A DNA stretch of 12,373 nt, taken from positions 1 to 12,373 of the forward strand of contig JAQGGV010000007.1 of assembly GCA_028289185.1 (NCBI GenBank), read 5' to 3'. The stretch's first letter is position 1, and each line of letters begins with the position of its first letter. The notes beneath the pieces are model-generated. The model saw nothing but the letters and a program-made list of their open reading frames with translations. It was not told the origin of the DNA and did not search any database. Shown one piece after another: positions 1 to 6,012 of this stretch. This DNA is from Candidatus Saccharimonadota bacterium (GTDB taxonomy: Bacteria; Patescibacteriota; Saccharimonadia; Saccharimonadales; Saccharimonadaceae). The translations under genes were made by a program, and so were the position numbers.

Positions 1-504
1 AACTTTTGGCTTTAACTCCATCATGTAGTCAACTGTCTGGCTAAACTTTGCCCAAGGACCATTGACCGGTAGGGCCAGAATAGTAACAAGTTTGGTTGGG
101 ACGGTGTATGAATCACCAGGGTAGTACAAGTAATCATCAATCATAACACCTAGGTTTGGAACTTGTGGGATGCTGGGGTGGACTTGCGTGTGTAGCTTGC
201 CAAAGAACTCAAAATGAAACGGCCCGACGTTGATACCGGTGTCTGACGTAACTGCCTGGAAGGGTAGGCCTTCTAGTTGGTCTTTTAGAGATTCATGTGC
301 CAGAACTTTAGCGTCCGGGTTTGCCTCGATGATGCGTTTGACGTGGTCTATCAGGAAATGATCTTGATGCTCGTGTGTGATGACAATCGCGATGACGCCC
401 TCCGGTGTGCCAAGACTGGTAGTGTATGCGCCCGGATCAACGACAACCTTTTTGCCATCCTTTTCAACGACTAAACATGCATGCTCGAATTTTGTTATTT
501 TCAT
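1..504 (-). CDS. MBL-fold metal-dependent hydrolase (UlaG-like), 3' end outside window
   Basis: The reading frame starts at the ATG at 504 and stays open to base 1, giving 168 residues; the C-terminus lies beyond the left edge. The N-terminus reads MKITKFEHACLVV and is followed by a strand and DPGAY, then ITHEHQDH at about residues 43-50, which is the HxHxDH zinc-binding motif of metallo-beta-lactamase-fold enzymes. A later HTQVHPSIP segment and YYPGDS (GDS, metal ligand region) fit the L-ascorbate-6-phosphate lactonase (UlaG)/YfiT-like branch of MBL hydrolases. The substrate cannot be told. The start overlaps the msrA stop (TAATG), and AAGGAG in the last msrA codons lies about 6 nt upstream, so it is very probably co-transcribed and translationally coupled with msrA. 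Family assignment is firm; function in metabolism is open. Confidence 0.85.
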   Translation of the reverse strand, partial: MKITKFEHACLVVEKDGKKVVVDPGAYTTSLGTPEGVIAIVITHEHQDHFLIDHVKRIIEANPDAKVLAHESLKDQLEGLPFQAVTSDTGINVGPFHFEFFGKLHTQVHPSIPQVPNLGVMIDDYLYYPGDSYTVPTKLVTILALPVNGPWAKFSQTVDYMMELKPKV

Positions 505-1031
505 TATTGCTCCTTAAACCACTGCTTATATTCTTTGCGCGCCTTTACGATCTTGGGTTCGATAACGATTGAACAGTAACCATTGCCAGGATTCTTGTTG
601 AAGTAATCTTGGTGATAATCCTCGGCAGGGTAGAACTCTTGTAGCATTGCAACTTCGGTGACAATTGGATCATCCCAATGTTCCTTGGCGCGTTCAAGCG
701 CTGCCTCAAAAGCTGTTTTTTGCTCGTCATCGCTGTAGTACATTGCTGAACGGTACTGTGTACCGACATCGTTGCCCTGGCGATTCAGTGTTGTTGGGTT
801 GTGGATCAAAAAGAATAGATCGAGGATAACATCACTCGGAATGATAGATTCATCAAAAGTGATTTTCACTACCTCGGCATGTCCCGTTAGCCCGCTCGAA
901 ACTCGTTCGTATGATGGCGATGCGACAACGCCGCCGCTATAGCCGCTGACGACTTCGGTTACACCTTTTAAACCCCGATAAACAGCGTCTAAACACCAGA
1001 AGCACCCGCCTGCAAGAACATAAGTAATCAT
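504..1031 (-). CDS. msrA: Peptide-methionine (S)-S-oxide reductase MsrA
   Basis: This 175-residue protein has the MsrA hallmark GGCFWC at residues 8-13 (catalytic Cys10), followed by GYSGG near 30-34, a GHAEVV segment, GNDVGTQYRS and the AEDYHQDYF substrate-binding stretch. These are the conserved MsrA blocks in order and at normal length. It reduces methionine-S-sulfoxide in proteins or free methionine, using cysteine chemistry and probably thioredoxin. A second cysteine in GYC near residue 152 sits where MsrA proteins usually keep a resolving cysteine. It is a single-domain MsrA with no fused MsrB. The ATG at 1031 is chosen because a -10 box ends 6 nt upstream, so the mRNA appears leaderless. 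The gene is divergent from a mutY homologue, another oxidative-damage gene, from one shared promoter, and is coupled to the MBL gene downstream. Confidence 0.97.
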   Translation of the reverse strand: MITYVLAGGCFWCLDAVYRGLKGVTEVVSGYSGGVVASPSYERVSSGLTGHAEVVKITFDESIIPSDVILDLFFLIHNPTTLNRQGNDVGTQYRSAMYYSDDEQKTAFEAALERAKEHWDDPIVTEVAMLQEFYPAEDYHQDYFNKNPGNGYCSIVIEPKIVKARKEYKQWFKEQ

Positions 1032-1035
1032 ACAT

Positions 1036-1047
1036 CTAGTATACTAG
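1036..1047. promoter_or_regulatory. Palindromic divergent -10 element shared by msrA and mutY
   Basis: CTAGTATACTAG is a perfect 12-base palindrome. Read on the plus strand it gives TATACT (1040-1045) ending 7 nt before the GTG of mutY; on the minus strand it gives TATACT (1043-1038) ending 6 nt before the ATG of msrA. Both transcripts would therefore start at or next to the start codon. A weak -35 match (TCGTCA, 4 of 6) lies 17 bp upstream for msrA; I see no good -35 for mutY. The two polymerases could not bind at once, so the genes would compete for the same element. Confidence 0.65.
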
Positions 1048-1052
1048 TTATA

Positions 1053-1919
1053 GTGAATAATGACGAGTTTGAGAGGCTGTTGCGACAGCAGGGTGAGGAG
1101 TTATATCGTGACATGCCATGGCGCCAGGATACGCGGCCGTATTATGTTTTGGTGAGCGAATTGATGCTGCAGCAAACGCAAGTTGATCGGGTGATTCCAA
1201 AGTTCTTGGCATTCATCGAACGCTTTCCGGATGAAAAATCATTGGCCCAGGCACCACTGGCTGATGTGTTGAAACAATGGCAAGGACTTGGCTATAACCG
1301 CCGCGCCAAGTTCCTGCATGAGGCGGCCAAGGAAATAGTGAAGCGTGGTAGTTTTCCGAACGACGAGGCAGGACTGGTGTCGCTACCTGGTGTTGGCAAA
1401 AACACTGCGGGCGCAATCATGGCCTACGCCTACAATCAACCAGCAATCTTTATCGAGACAAATGTTCGAGCCGTCTACATCCATCACTTTTTCGCCGACC
1501 AGGACGATGTTGATGACAAAGACATCCGGAAAATACTGGAAGAAACTGTGCCCTGGGCTGAGGGAAAAGAGCAACCCGAGCGGCGGATTCACTCCGCGCC
1601 CGGCACGATGAGAAAAACCGTAGGTTTGTCTTATGGGCCGCAGGCCTTCTTCTGGTCATTAATGGATTACGGCAGCTATTTAAAAAAGCAGGGTATCAAA
1701 CCCGCTCGCAGCAAGCACTACGTCAAACAATCACCACTTCGGGGCAGTATTCGTGAGGTTCGTGGCCAGATTCTGACCATTCTGAGTGAAGGAGACAGCT
1801 CAATGCAATTTCTGGAAAAACGGTACGAAGGCGACGACAGATTTTCATCGGCACTCAGCGGCCTTGTCGGTGAAGGTATGGTCATTGTGAACGACGACGA
1901 TATCTATTTGACCAAATAG
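1053..1919 (+). CDS. mutY: A/G-specific adenine glycosylase-like protein (MutY family), lacking the iron-sulfur cluster
   Basis: Residues 22-24 are PWR and 35-42 SELMLQQT, the MutY signature with the catalytic glutamate at Glu36. A helix-hairpin-helix follows (LPGVGKNTAGA, 111-121). At the catalytic aspartate of the HhH-GPD fold, where E. coli MutY has LDGNV, this protein has IETNV, that is Glu135 for Asp. There is not one cysteine in the 288 residues, so the C-terminal [4Fe-4S] cluster of ordinary MutY is absent. The C-terminal NUDIX-like 8-oxoG-recognition domain is also missing; residues 230-288 look like a small winged-helix tail instead. Residues about 170-196 form an extra segment before WSLMDYGS. 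Related cluster-less proteins with the ETN variant occur in candidate phyla (from memory). The start is the GTG at 1053, probably leaderless. Family is sure; that it removes A opposite 8-oxoG is inferred. Confidence 0.88.
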   Translation: MNNDEFERLLRQQGEELYRDMPWRQDTRPYYVLVSELMLQQTQVDRVIPKFLAFIERFPDEKSLAQAPLADVLKQWQGLGYNRRAKFLHEAAKEIVKRGSFPNDEAGLVSLPGVGKNTAGAIMAYAYNQPAIFIETNVRAVYIHHFFADQDDVDDKDIRKILEETVPWAEGKEQPERRIHSAPGTMRKTVGLSYGPQAFFWSLMDYGSYLKKQGIKPARSKHYVKQSPLRGSIREVRGQILTILSEGDSSMQFLEKRYEGDDRFSSALSGLVGEGMVIVNDDDIYLTK

Positions 1920-1936
1920 GTTCCAAACGGGATAAT
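1908..1936 (+). promoter_or_regulatory. Promoter with near-leaderless spacing for the secreted-protein gene
   Basis: TTGACC (1908-1913), a 17-bp spacer and GATAAT (1931-1936) form a nearly consensus sigma-70-type promoter. The -35 lies inside the last codons of mutY. The -10 ends 8 nt before the ATG at 1945, so the transcript would begin at or 1-2 nt before the start codon. Confidence 0.65.
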
Positions 1937-1944
1937 AGGTAGGA

Positions 1945-2493
1945 ATGAAATCCCGTCTGAAAAGAGTGATATCCCTCGCATTGATGGCGACGCTTTTTGT
2001 AACTGCTCCGGCTTTTGCTCAGGCAACGACGACAATGACCGATGGACACATCGCCAAGATTCGTACAAACTGCCAGGCAGCAATACTGACTCTCGGTCAA
2101 ATTCATGCCAATGATGCGCCAGCCTATATCAACCGCAACCAAACGTACTTTTCAATTAGCGACAAATTGATGGCACGTCTCAATAGTCGCCTGACGCTCA
2201 ACCGTTACGATGCGACACAGTTGGTCAAAACAGCCAGTGAATACAATAGCGAGCTGGCCAAGTTTCGTACGGCTTACAAGACGTACGATGATTCGATGAG
2301 TACCGCCGCCAACATGGACTGCATCAAAGAGCCTGTTAGTTTCTATGACAGAGTGTCGGATGCGCGAGATGCCAGGCAAGCTGTTCGTGACATCGTCGAT
2401 CAATTGACTAGTCTCATCAATCAGTACCAGCAACAAGTTCAGGCTTTCCAAGCGCAACACTTTTCAAGCCAAGCGGGGAGTGATAATTCATGA
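1945..2493 (+). CDS. Secreted helical protein of unknown function
   Basis: I do not recognise this 182-residue protein. It has a clear Sec signal peptide: a basic n-region (MKSRLKR), a hydrophobic core at residues 8-20 and an APAFA|QA cleavage site after residue 25. The mature part is mostly alpha-helical by eye, rich in Gln, Asn, Ala and Ser, and its last third (about 145-175) has a long Gln-rich heptad-like stretch that could form a coiled coil. The only two cysteines, Cys43 and Cys126, are both exported and could form a disulfide. The gene overlaps the next one by ATGA, so the two products probably act together at the cell surface. An adhesion or envelope role would be a guess. Confidence 0.85.
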   Translation: MKSRLKRVISLALMATLFVTAPAFAQATTTMTDGHIAKIRTNCQAAILTLGQIHANDAPAYINRNQTYFSISDKLMARLNSRLTLNRYDATQLVKTASEYNSELAKFRTAYKTYDDSMSTAANMDCIKEPVSFYDRVSDARDARQAVRDIVDQLTSLINQYQQQVQAFQAQHFSSQAGSDNS

Positions 2494-2879
2494 ATGAATC
2501 GACAGAGCCAATAGAGGAGGGCGTACTACCATCGTCACGACCTTGGTATCGTCGCGAACTTTTTGTGTTTATTGTAGGCAGCATTTTGGTAGCATTTGCA
2601 CTCGTATGTATCAGCCTGGCACTCTATACCTCAAGCGGTGCATCACTACTTGACCTCAGTCGCCCAGGTTACCAATCGGTTCAAAGTAAACTCAATCAGT
2701 CGGACAGTTTCCAGGCCTTTTCCTCCGACGGCCCGGTCAATAGCGACACGTTGACGCAGTTTAGCCAGTTGTTCCAAAAACAGGTAAAACCCGTCAGCAA
2801 CTCATCTGATTTTGATAGCACGCCGTTGGCAGACCAAGCACTCGGCATCGACGACCCAACCGTTACCGTAGCGCAGTAG
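2490..2879 (+). CDS. Single-TM membrane protein of unknown function, paired with the upstream secreted protein
   Basis: The 129-residue product has a short acidic N-terminus, a positively charged WYRR just before one strongly hydrophobic helix (about residues 24-47), and a Ser/Gln/Asp-rich, probably flexible tail of about 80 residues. The charge pattern puts the N-terminus inside and the tail outside. The ATG overlaps the preceding stop codon (ATGA), and GGGGAG about 10 nt upstream inside the preceding gene can serve as ribosome site, which fits translational coupling. No known domain was recognised. Its exported tail could contact the secreted protein encoded just before it; this is inference from gene order only. 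Confidence 0.8.
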   Translation: MNESTEPIEEGVLPSSRPWYRRELFVFIVGSILVAFALVCISLALYTSSGASLLDLSRPGYQSVQSKLNQSDSFQAFSSDGPVNSDTLTQFSQLFQKQVKPVSNSSDFDSTPLADQALGIDDPTVTVAQ

Positions 2880-2893
2880 TAAGCTAGTCTTTG

Positions 2894-3757
2894 TTAAGGC
2901 GCCAGCTCAATGTCGGTTTGCTCAAACTCGGCTAGCAACCGACCGCGCATCTCGGCTATGACAGCCCATTGATCGGATGGCTGTGTTTTGCCGGCAACAA
3001 TAATTTCGAGTGACGTGCCACTGAATTCACCAACGGATACAAAAGCAGGCGGCTCCAGAATTTTTGTCTTCCATTTTTCTTCACTAGCAATTTCTTTGCC
3101 GACCCTATCAATAATCATCGATACTTTTTTGACGTCCGAGGATGGGCTGATGGTAATGACAAAACGCGCCATGCTGTACCCCATCGTTTTGTTGACGATG
3201 TGGGTAATCGTGCCGTTCGGTAGGTAGTGTACATTGCCGTCAACGTCACGAATAACCGTCGTGCGGCTGCCGATTCGTTCGACCGTACCGCTGGCATCGC
3301 CCAGGGTTACGATATCACCGACGCGGTATTGATTTTCGCCGATAACGAATAACCCGGCCAGGAAATCTTTGACGATTGATTGTGCGCCAAAACCAAGTGC
3401 AACACCCACGATACCAGCGCTGGCAAATAGTGGCGCCAGGAAGGTATCGGCCTGATCGACTGCTTGGCGAAACAGCGCAACGCCGACAACAACGACGATA
3501 AAGATATGCCAGATATTGGTGACAACCTGACCAAGCGTTTTTTGCCGCTTTTCGATGTCTTTGCGATGCCATTCACGATGGCGGCTGGTTTTGACAGCTC
3601 GTTTGACCAGGATTGAGAGTATTTTGCCACCAATCCAATACGCAAGAAAGCCTGTGATCAGGATGACGATAATTCCTGTGATATGCTGGTTGAACCAGGT
3701 GACAAATAAGCCCCATAAATCGGCATGAGCCTTTAACCACACTTGTAGCGATTCCAT
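2894..3757 (-). CDS. mscS: MscS-family small-conductance mechanosensitive channel
   Basis: This 287-residue protein has the compact MscS layout: hydrophobic helices at about 27-51 and 79-96, then a pore-lining helix at about 109-140 rich in Ala and Gly and ending in GFGAQSIVKDFLAGLFV, the MscS pore/hinge signature. The beta domain follows with YRVGD (144-148), GTVERI and YLPNG (178-182), and a C-terminal alpha/beta part. Length matches E. coli MscS (286 residues). Such channels open under membrane tension and release solutes on hypo-osmotic shock. The last hydrophobic-charged pattern ends in ELAP without extension. It is convergent with the 2490 gene (14 bp apart) and divergent from trmB, with an extended -10 ending 6 nt before its ATG. 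Confidence 0.95.
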   Translation of the reverse strand: MESLQVWLKAHADLWGLFVTWFNQHITGIIVILITGFLAYWIGGKILSILVKRAVKTSRHREWHRKDIEKRQKTLGQVVTNIWHIFIVVVVGVALFRQAVDQADTFLAPLFASAGIVGVALGFGAQSIVKDFLAGLFVIGENQYRVGDIVTLGDASGTVERIGSRTTVIRDVDGNVHYLPNGTITHIVNKTMGYSMARFVITISPSSDVKKVSMIIDRVGKEIASEEKWKTKILEPPAFVSVGEFSGTSLEIIVAGKTQPSDQWAVIAEMRGRLLAEFEQTDIELAP

Positions 3758-3763
3758 GGAGTA

Positions 3764-3772
3764 AGTATAGCA
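3764..3772 (-). promoter_or_regulatory. Extended -10 promoter of mscS, leaderless spacing
   Basis: On the minus strand TGC-TATACT (3772-3764) is an extended -10 element. It ends 6 nt before the mscS ATG at 3757, which implies a leaderless mRNA. No good -35 is visible, as is common with extended -10 promoters. The 11-base string CATGCTATACT recurs exactly at 8541-8551. The element overlaps the trmB start codon on the other strand. Confidence 0.6.
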
Positions 3773-4434
3773 TGAGCATTTCAGAGATAAACCCCGACGA
3801 ATTCGTCATCAAACATCGCCGCAAACTGTATAAATTTGCGCTGTTTGCTAATTCTGACATTTGCTACGAAATGGATGAATGGAAATCACGCCAAATCGAC
3901 GTTATCGAAATCGGAGCCGGCACTGGACTATTTAGTGTCGAACTTGCCACGCGTCATCCCGATCAGACCTTTCTGGCGGTCGATGTAAAGGCTGACCGTT
4001 TGCAAACAGGCGCACGACTGGCCATCGAACGTGGCCTGACAAATATCTGGTTCGTACGTAGCAGGGCGGATCTGCTCGACCAACTTGTACCGGATCATTC
4101 CGTACAGTCGCTGTGGCTGACATTCGCCGATCCATTTCCCAGGCAGCGTGCCGATGGTCGTCGTATGACGCATCCCCATTTCCTCCGTAGCTACGCGAAA
4201 GTACTCGGTAAAGAGGGGGCACTCTATATAAAGCATGACAATGGCACTTTTTTTGACTGGAGTCTGGAGCAGTTGGCAGTAGAGAAGTGGTCTATTGATG
4301 AGCTATCAAATGACTTACACGATTCAGACCTACCCGATGATTACAAAATTCTGACAACCTATGAGACTCGCTGGTTGGGCGAGGGGTTAGTCACGAATTT
4401 TGTCAGGACAACACCTCCAAAACCGACGAAATAA
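3772..4434 (+). CDS. trmB: tRNA (guanine-N7)-methyltransferase TrmB
   Basis: The protein methylates N7 of G46 in the variable loop of tRNAs, using S-adenosylmethionine. The 220 residues show the SAM-binding EIGAGTG at 46-52, an acidic end of strand 2 (VDVKADR, 70-76), the TrmB-specific LTFADPFPRQRADGRR at 116-131 (the family form is close to FPDPWPKxRHxxRR), and the C-terminal TTYETRWLGEG at 195-205, which matches the family T-x-Y-E-x-K/R block. Length is normal. The ATG at 3772 is preceded by GGAG at 3758-3761, 10 nt upstream, a fair ribosome site. It lies only 14 bp from the mscS start, so control regions overlap. Assignment is firm; the FADPF variant of the usual FPDPW is slightly unusual. 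Confidence 0.93.
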   Translation: MSISEINPDEFVIKHRRKLYKFALFANSDICYEMDEWKSRQIDVIEIGAGTGLFSVELATRHPDQTFLAVDVKADRLQTGARLAIERGLTNIWFVRSRADLLDQLVPDHSVQSLWLTFADPFPRQRADGRRMTHPHFLRSYAKVLGKEGALYIKHDNGTFFDWSLEQLAVEKWSIDELSNDLHDSDLPDDYKILTTYETRWLGEGLVTNFVRTTPPKPTK

Positions 4435-4442
4435 TTTCATCA

Positions 4443-4461
4443 CCTTTGGAGGCCCCGAAGG
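4443..4461 (-). terminator. Hairpin between converging trmB and the 4471 gene
   Basis: CCTTTGG and CCGAAGG (one G-U pair) form a 7-bp stem around a 5-nt loop. On the minus strand it lies 9 nt past the stop of the 4471 gene and is followed only by an A/T-rich stretch (TGATGAAATTATTT), not a clean U-run. It is a weak terminator candidate. Confidence 0.3.
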
Positions 4462-4470
4462 GCGCGCCGC

Positions 4471-5124
4471 TTACGCGATGCGCCGTCCGGTGGTCCTCTG
4501 TTCTTCTTCGGGCTCAGCGACCAGGACTTGGGCATTCCTGAGGTCGTTGTAGACCTTTCGTTTCGAGTCGACGGGCCAGGTTCCGCCGGAAACGACCGTG
4601 TAGATCTCTCCACAACTGAATAGATCCGTGGGGAACGTACCCCAGCCATCGACTCGGCAGCCCGTACCTAGCCCGTACATACCGGTCCAAAGCCTTTTAC
4701 CGCAGTTATCCCGAATCAGGATGTGCGCGGCGTTGGCCGAGGTCAGGACGTACAGACTTTCGTCGTAGCTAGCCCAAGATCCGACGGCCTTGACCTTGCT
4801 CTTGGTCTCGAGGTCGTAAACGAACCGAAATTCGAAAAAGACCTTGCCGTCCTCGGGGAATGCGGACGTTCGAAATGGCGAATCGACGGGCACCCAGATG
4901 AGCGGGTTGCTGTCGTCGCTTTGCCCTACCTGGGTGTTGAAGCCATCCCGCTTGGTGAGTCCGATTTGGCAGACCCGCCGGCGTGTGCTTGCGCTGAATT
5001 CGAAGACTTGGTTGCGTTCGCGACCACCACTTGTCATTCTAACCAGCCCCGACAGCTGATTATCCGCTAACTCGCAGATAACACCGACCTTCGGGTCAAC
5101 TACTTTGTTGTAAGTTGTTTCCAT
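4471..5124 (-). CDS. Unrecognised protein with atypical base composition
   Basis: I do not recognise this protein of 217 residues from the ATG at 5124; a longer frame from TTG at 5142 adds MNGCVK, but ATG followed by ETTYNKVV, 9 nt after GGA, looks the better start. There is no signal peptide or membrane helix. The sequence alternates short hydrophobic stretches with turns (many Gly, Asp, Ser, Trp), which suggests a beta-rich, perhaps propeller-like or sandwich, soluble fold. Several cysteines are scattered (VIC, RRVC, DNC, GTGC, FSC). The C-terminus is charged and probably disordered (EPEEEQ then RR). Codons end mostly in C or G, with CGG and CTC in use, visibly richer than the neighbours, so recent transfer is plausible. 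It has a promoter far upstream and a long leader. Confidence 0.65.
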   Translation of the reverse strand: METTYNKVVDPKVGVICELADNQLSGLVRMTSGGRERNQVFEFSASTRRRVCQIGLTKRDGFNTQVGQSDDSNPLIWVPVDSPFRTSAFPEDGKVFFEFRFVYDLETKSKVKAVGSWASYDESLYVLTSANAAHILIRDNCGKRLWTGMYGLGTGCRVDGWGTFPTDLFSCGEIYTVVSGGTWPVDSKRKVYNDLRNAQVLVAEPEEEQRTTGRRIA

Positions 5125-5241
5125 CTTTACACATCCATTCAACGGTCGTCTGGGTTGAATCTGGGAGTCGAAACGACTGCGTTAGCCCTCGTCCTCAATA
5201 GAAAAACAGAGGATGAAAAGTACATTTAACACAGTTAAAAC
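5125..5241 (-). promoter_or_regulatory. Long hairpin-rich leader of the 4471 gene
   Basis: From the predicted transcription start near 5241 to the ATG at 5124 there are about 117 nt. They contain three inverted repeats: TCCTC/GAGGA (5192-5196, 5209-5213), AGTCG/CGACT with a 3-nt loop (5166-5178), and a perfect 7-bp ATTCAAC/GTTGAAT with a 10-nt loop (5137-5160). The last one ends just before the GGA that would bind the ribosome. A regulatory leader is possible, but no known riboswitch class was recognised. Confidence 0.35.
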
Positions 5242-5247
5242 ATCGGA

Positions 5248-5276
5248 ATAGTATCATATTGTGCCTCGAACGTCAA
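5248..5276 (-). promoter_or_regulatory. Promoter for the 4471 gene
   Basis: On the minus strand TTGACG (5276-5271), a 17-bp spacer and TACTAT (5253-5248) with TGA just before it form an extended -10 promoter. It lies about 125 bp upstream of the start codon, unlike the leaderless promoters elsewhere in the window. Confidence 0.5.
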
Positions 5277-5305
5277 TTTTAAAGTGTGTTTTTCCAAATA
5301 CATTG

Positions 5306-5314
5306 TGTTATAAT
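5306..5314 (+). promoter_or_regulatory. Extended -10 promoter of the winged-helix/NUDIX gene
   Basis: TGT-TATAAT (5306-5314) is a perfect extended -10. It ends 14 nt before the ATG at 5329, so the leader would be about 7 nt and holds no Shine-Dalgarno sequence. No convincing -35 is seen. Confidence 0.6.
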
Positions 5315-5328
5315 TTGACTCAAATATC

Positions 5329-6012
5329 ATGCATAGAACAGTAGCAAAACACAAGATACAGAAATATATTTTGAGTTATTTGACCTATCACAAGGTCGCT
5401 CGTTTTCGTGATTTGCTACCGCCGAAGGTTGCAACCAACTTATTTACTTATCATTTGAAGTTATTACAAAAAAGCGACATGGTGCAGTGGGTTGACGATG
5501 GCTACACCCTTACAACACTAGGTCTTGCCTACATTGACCGTCTGAACGACGAGGGTGTTTTTGCCTACTCACAGCCAAAAATGGTGACAATGTTCGTCAT
5601 TCAAAACAGTGACGGCGGTATATTGCTACAGCGTCGTCACAAACAGCCATATATCGACACCTGGACGTTGCCAAACGGCAAACTATCCATCGACGATGAA
5701 TCATTGCCAGCTGCTGCCAAGTCGGAGGTCTATCGTACACTCGGTCTGTATACGGCCAACCTTCGCCATGCCGGTGATTGCTATATTCGTGTCGTCGACA
5801 AGGATGCGCCGATTACACTGACATTTGCCCATATCTTTACGTTCACTACAGATGCGATTGAACTAACTGACGAGCTGATGTGGGTTAGTTCCAGGAAGCT
5901 ACATAATATGGAGTTAGCGCCGGCGGTTGATCAGATTATTGCCAGGACATTCTTTCAGGATCCTCTGTTTTTCGAGGAGTTTGTTCACGACGTTGAACCT
6001 AAAGAGTCGTAG
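5329..6012 (+). CDS. Winged-helix plus degenerate NUDIX-domain protein, likely ligand-responsive regulator
   Basis: Residues about 1-75 look like a winged helix-turn-helix (AKHKIQKYILSYL, then a recognition-helix stretch near NLFTYHLKLLQ and a wing ending in DDGYTLTTLG). Residues about 84-205 form a NUDIX fold, with GGILLQRRHK and WTLPNGKLS preceding the Nudix box. The box (117-140) is G-x6-E-x7-SEVYRTLGL instead of G-x5-E-x7-REUxEExGU: the spacing is off by one and the two metal-binding glutamates of the EE pair are Arg136 and Thr137. Hydrolysis therefore looks unlikely, and a nucleotide-type ligand sensor coupled to DNA binding is the better guess. The order is the reverse of NrtR regulators (NUDIX first, winged helix last). 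It starts with a very short leader and overlaps the convergent murC gene by 14 bp. Confidence 0.8.
   Translation: MHRTVAKHKIQKYILSYLTYHKVARFRDLLPPKVATNLFTYHLKLLQKSDMVQWVDDGYTLTTLGLAYIDRLNDEGVFAYSQPKMVTMFVIQNSDGGILLQRRHKQPYIDTWTLPNGKLSIDDESLPAAAKSEVYRTLGLYTANLRHAGDCYIRVVDKDAPITLTFAHIFTFTTDAIELTDELMWVSSRKLHNMELAPAVDQIIARTFFQDPLFFEEFVHDVEPKES

Noticed and set aside
2911..2942. GTCGGTT/AACCGAC hairpin as terminator of the 2490 gene
   Set aside because: It lies inside the mscS coding end, has a large loop and is not followed by a T-run on either strand.
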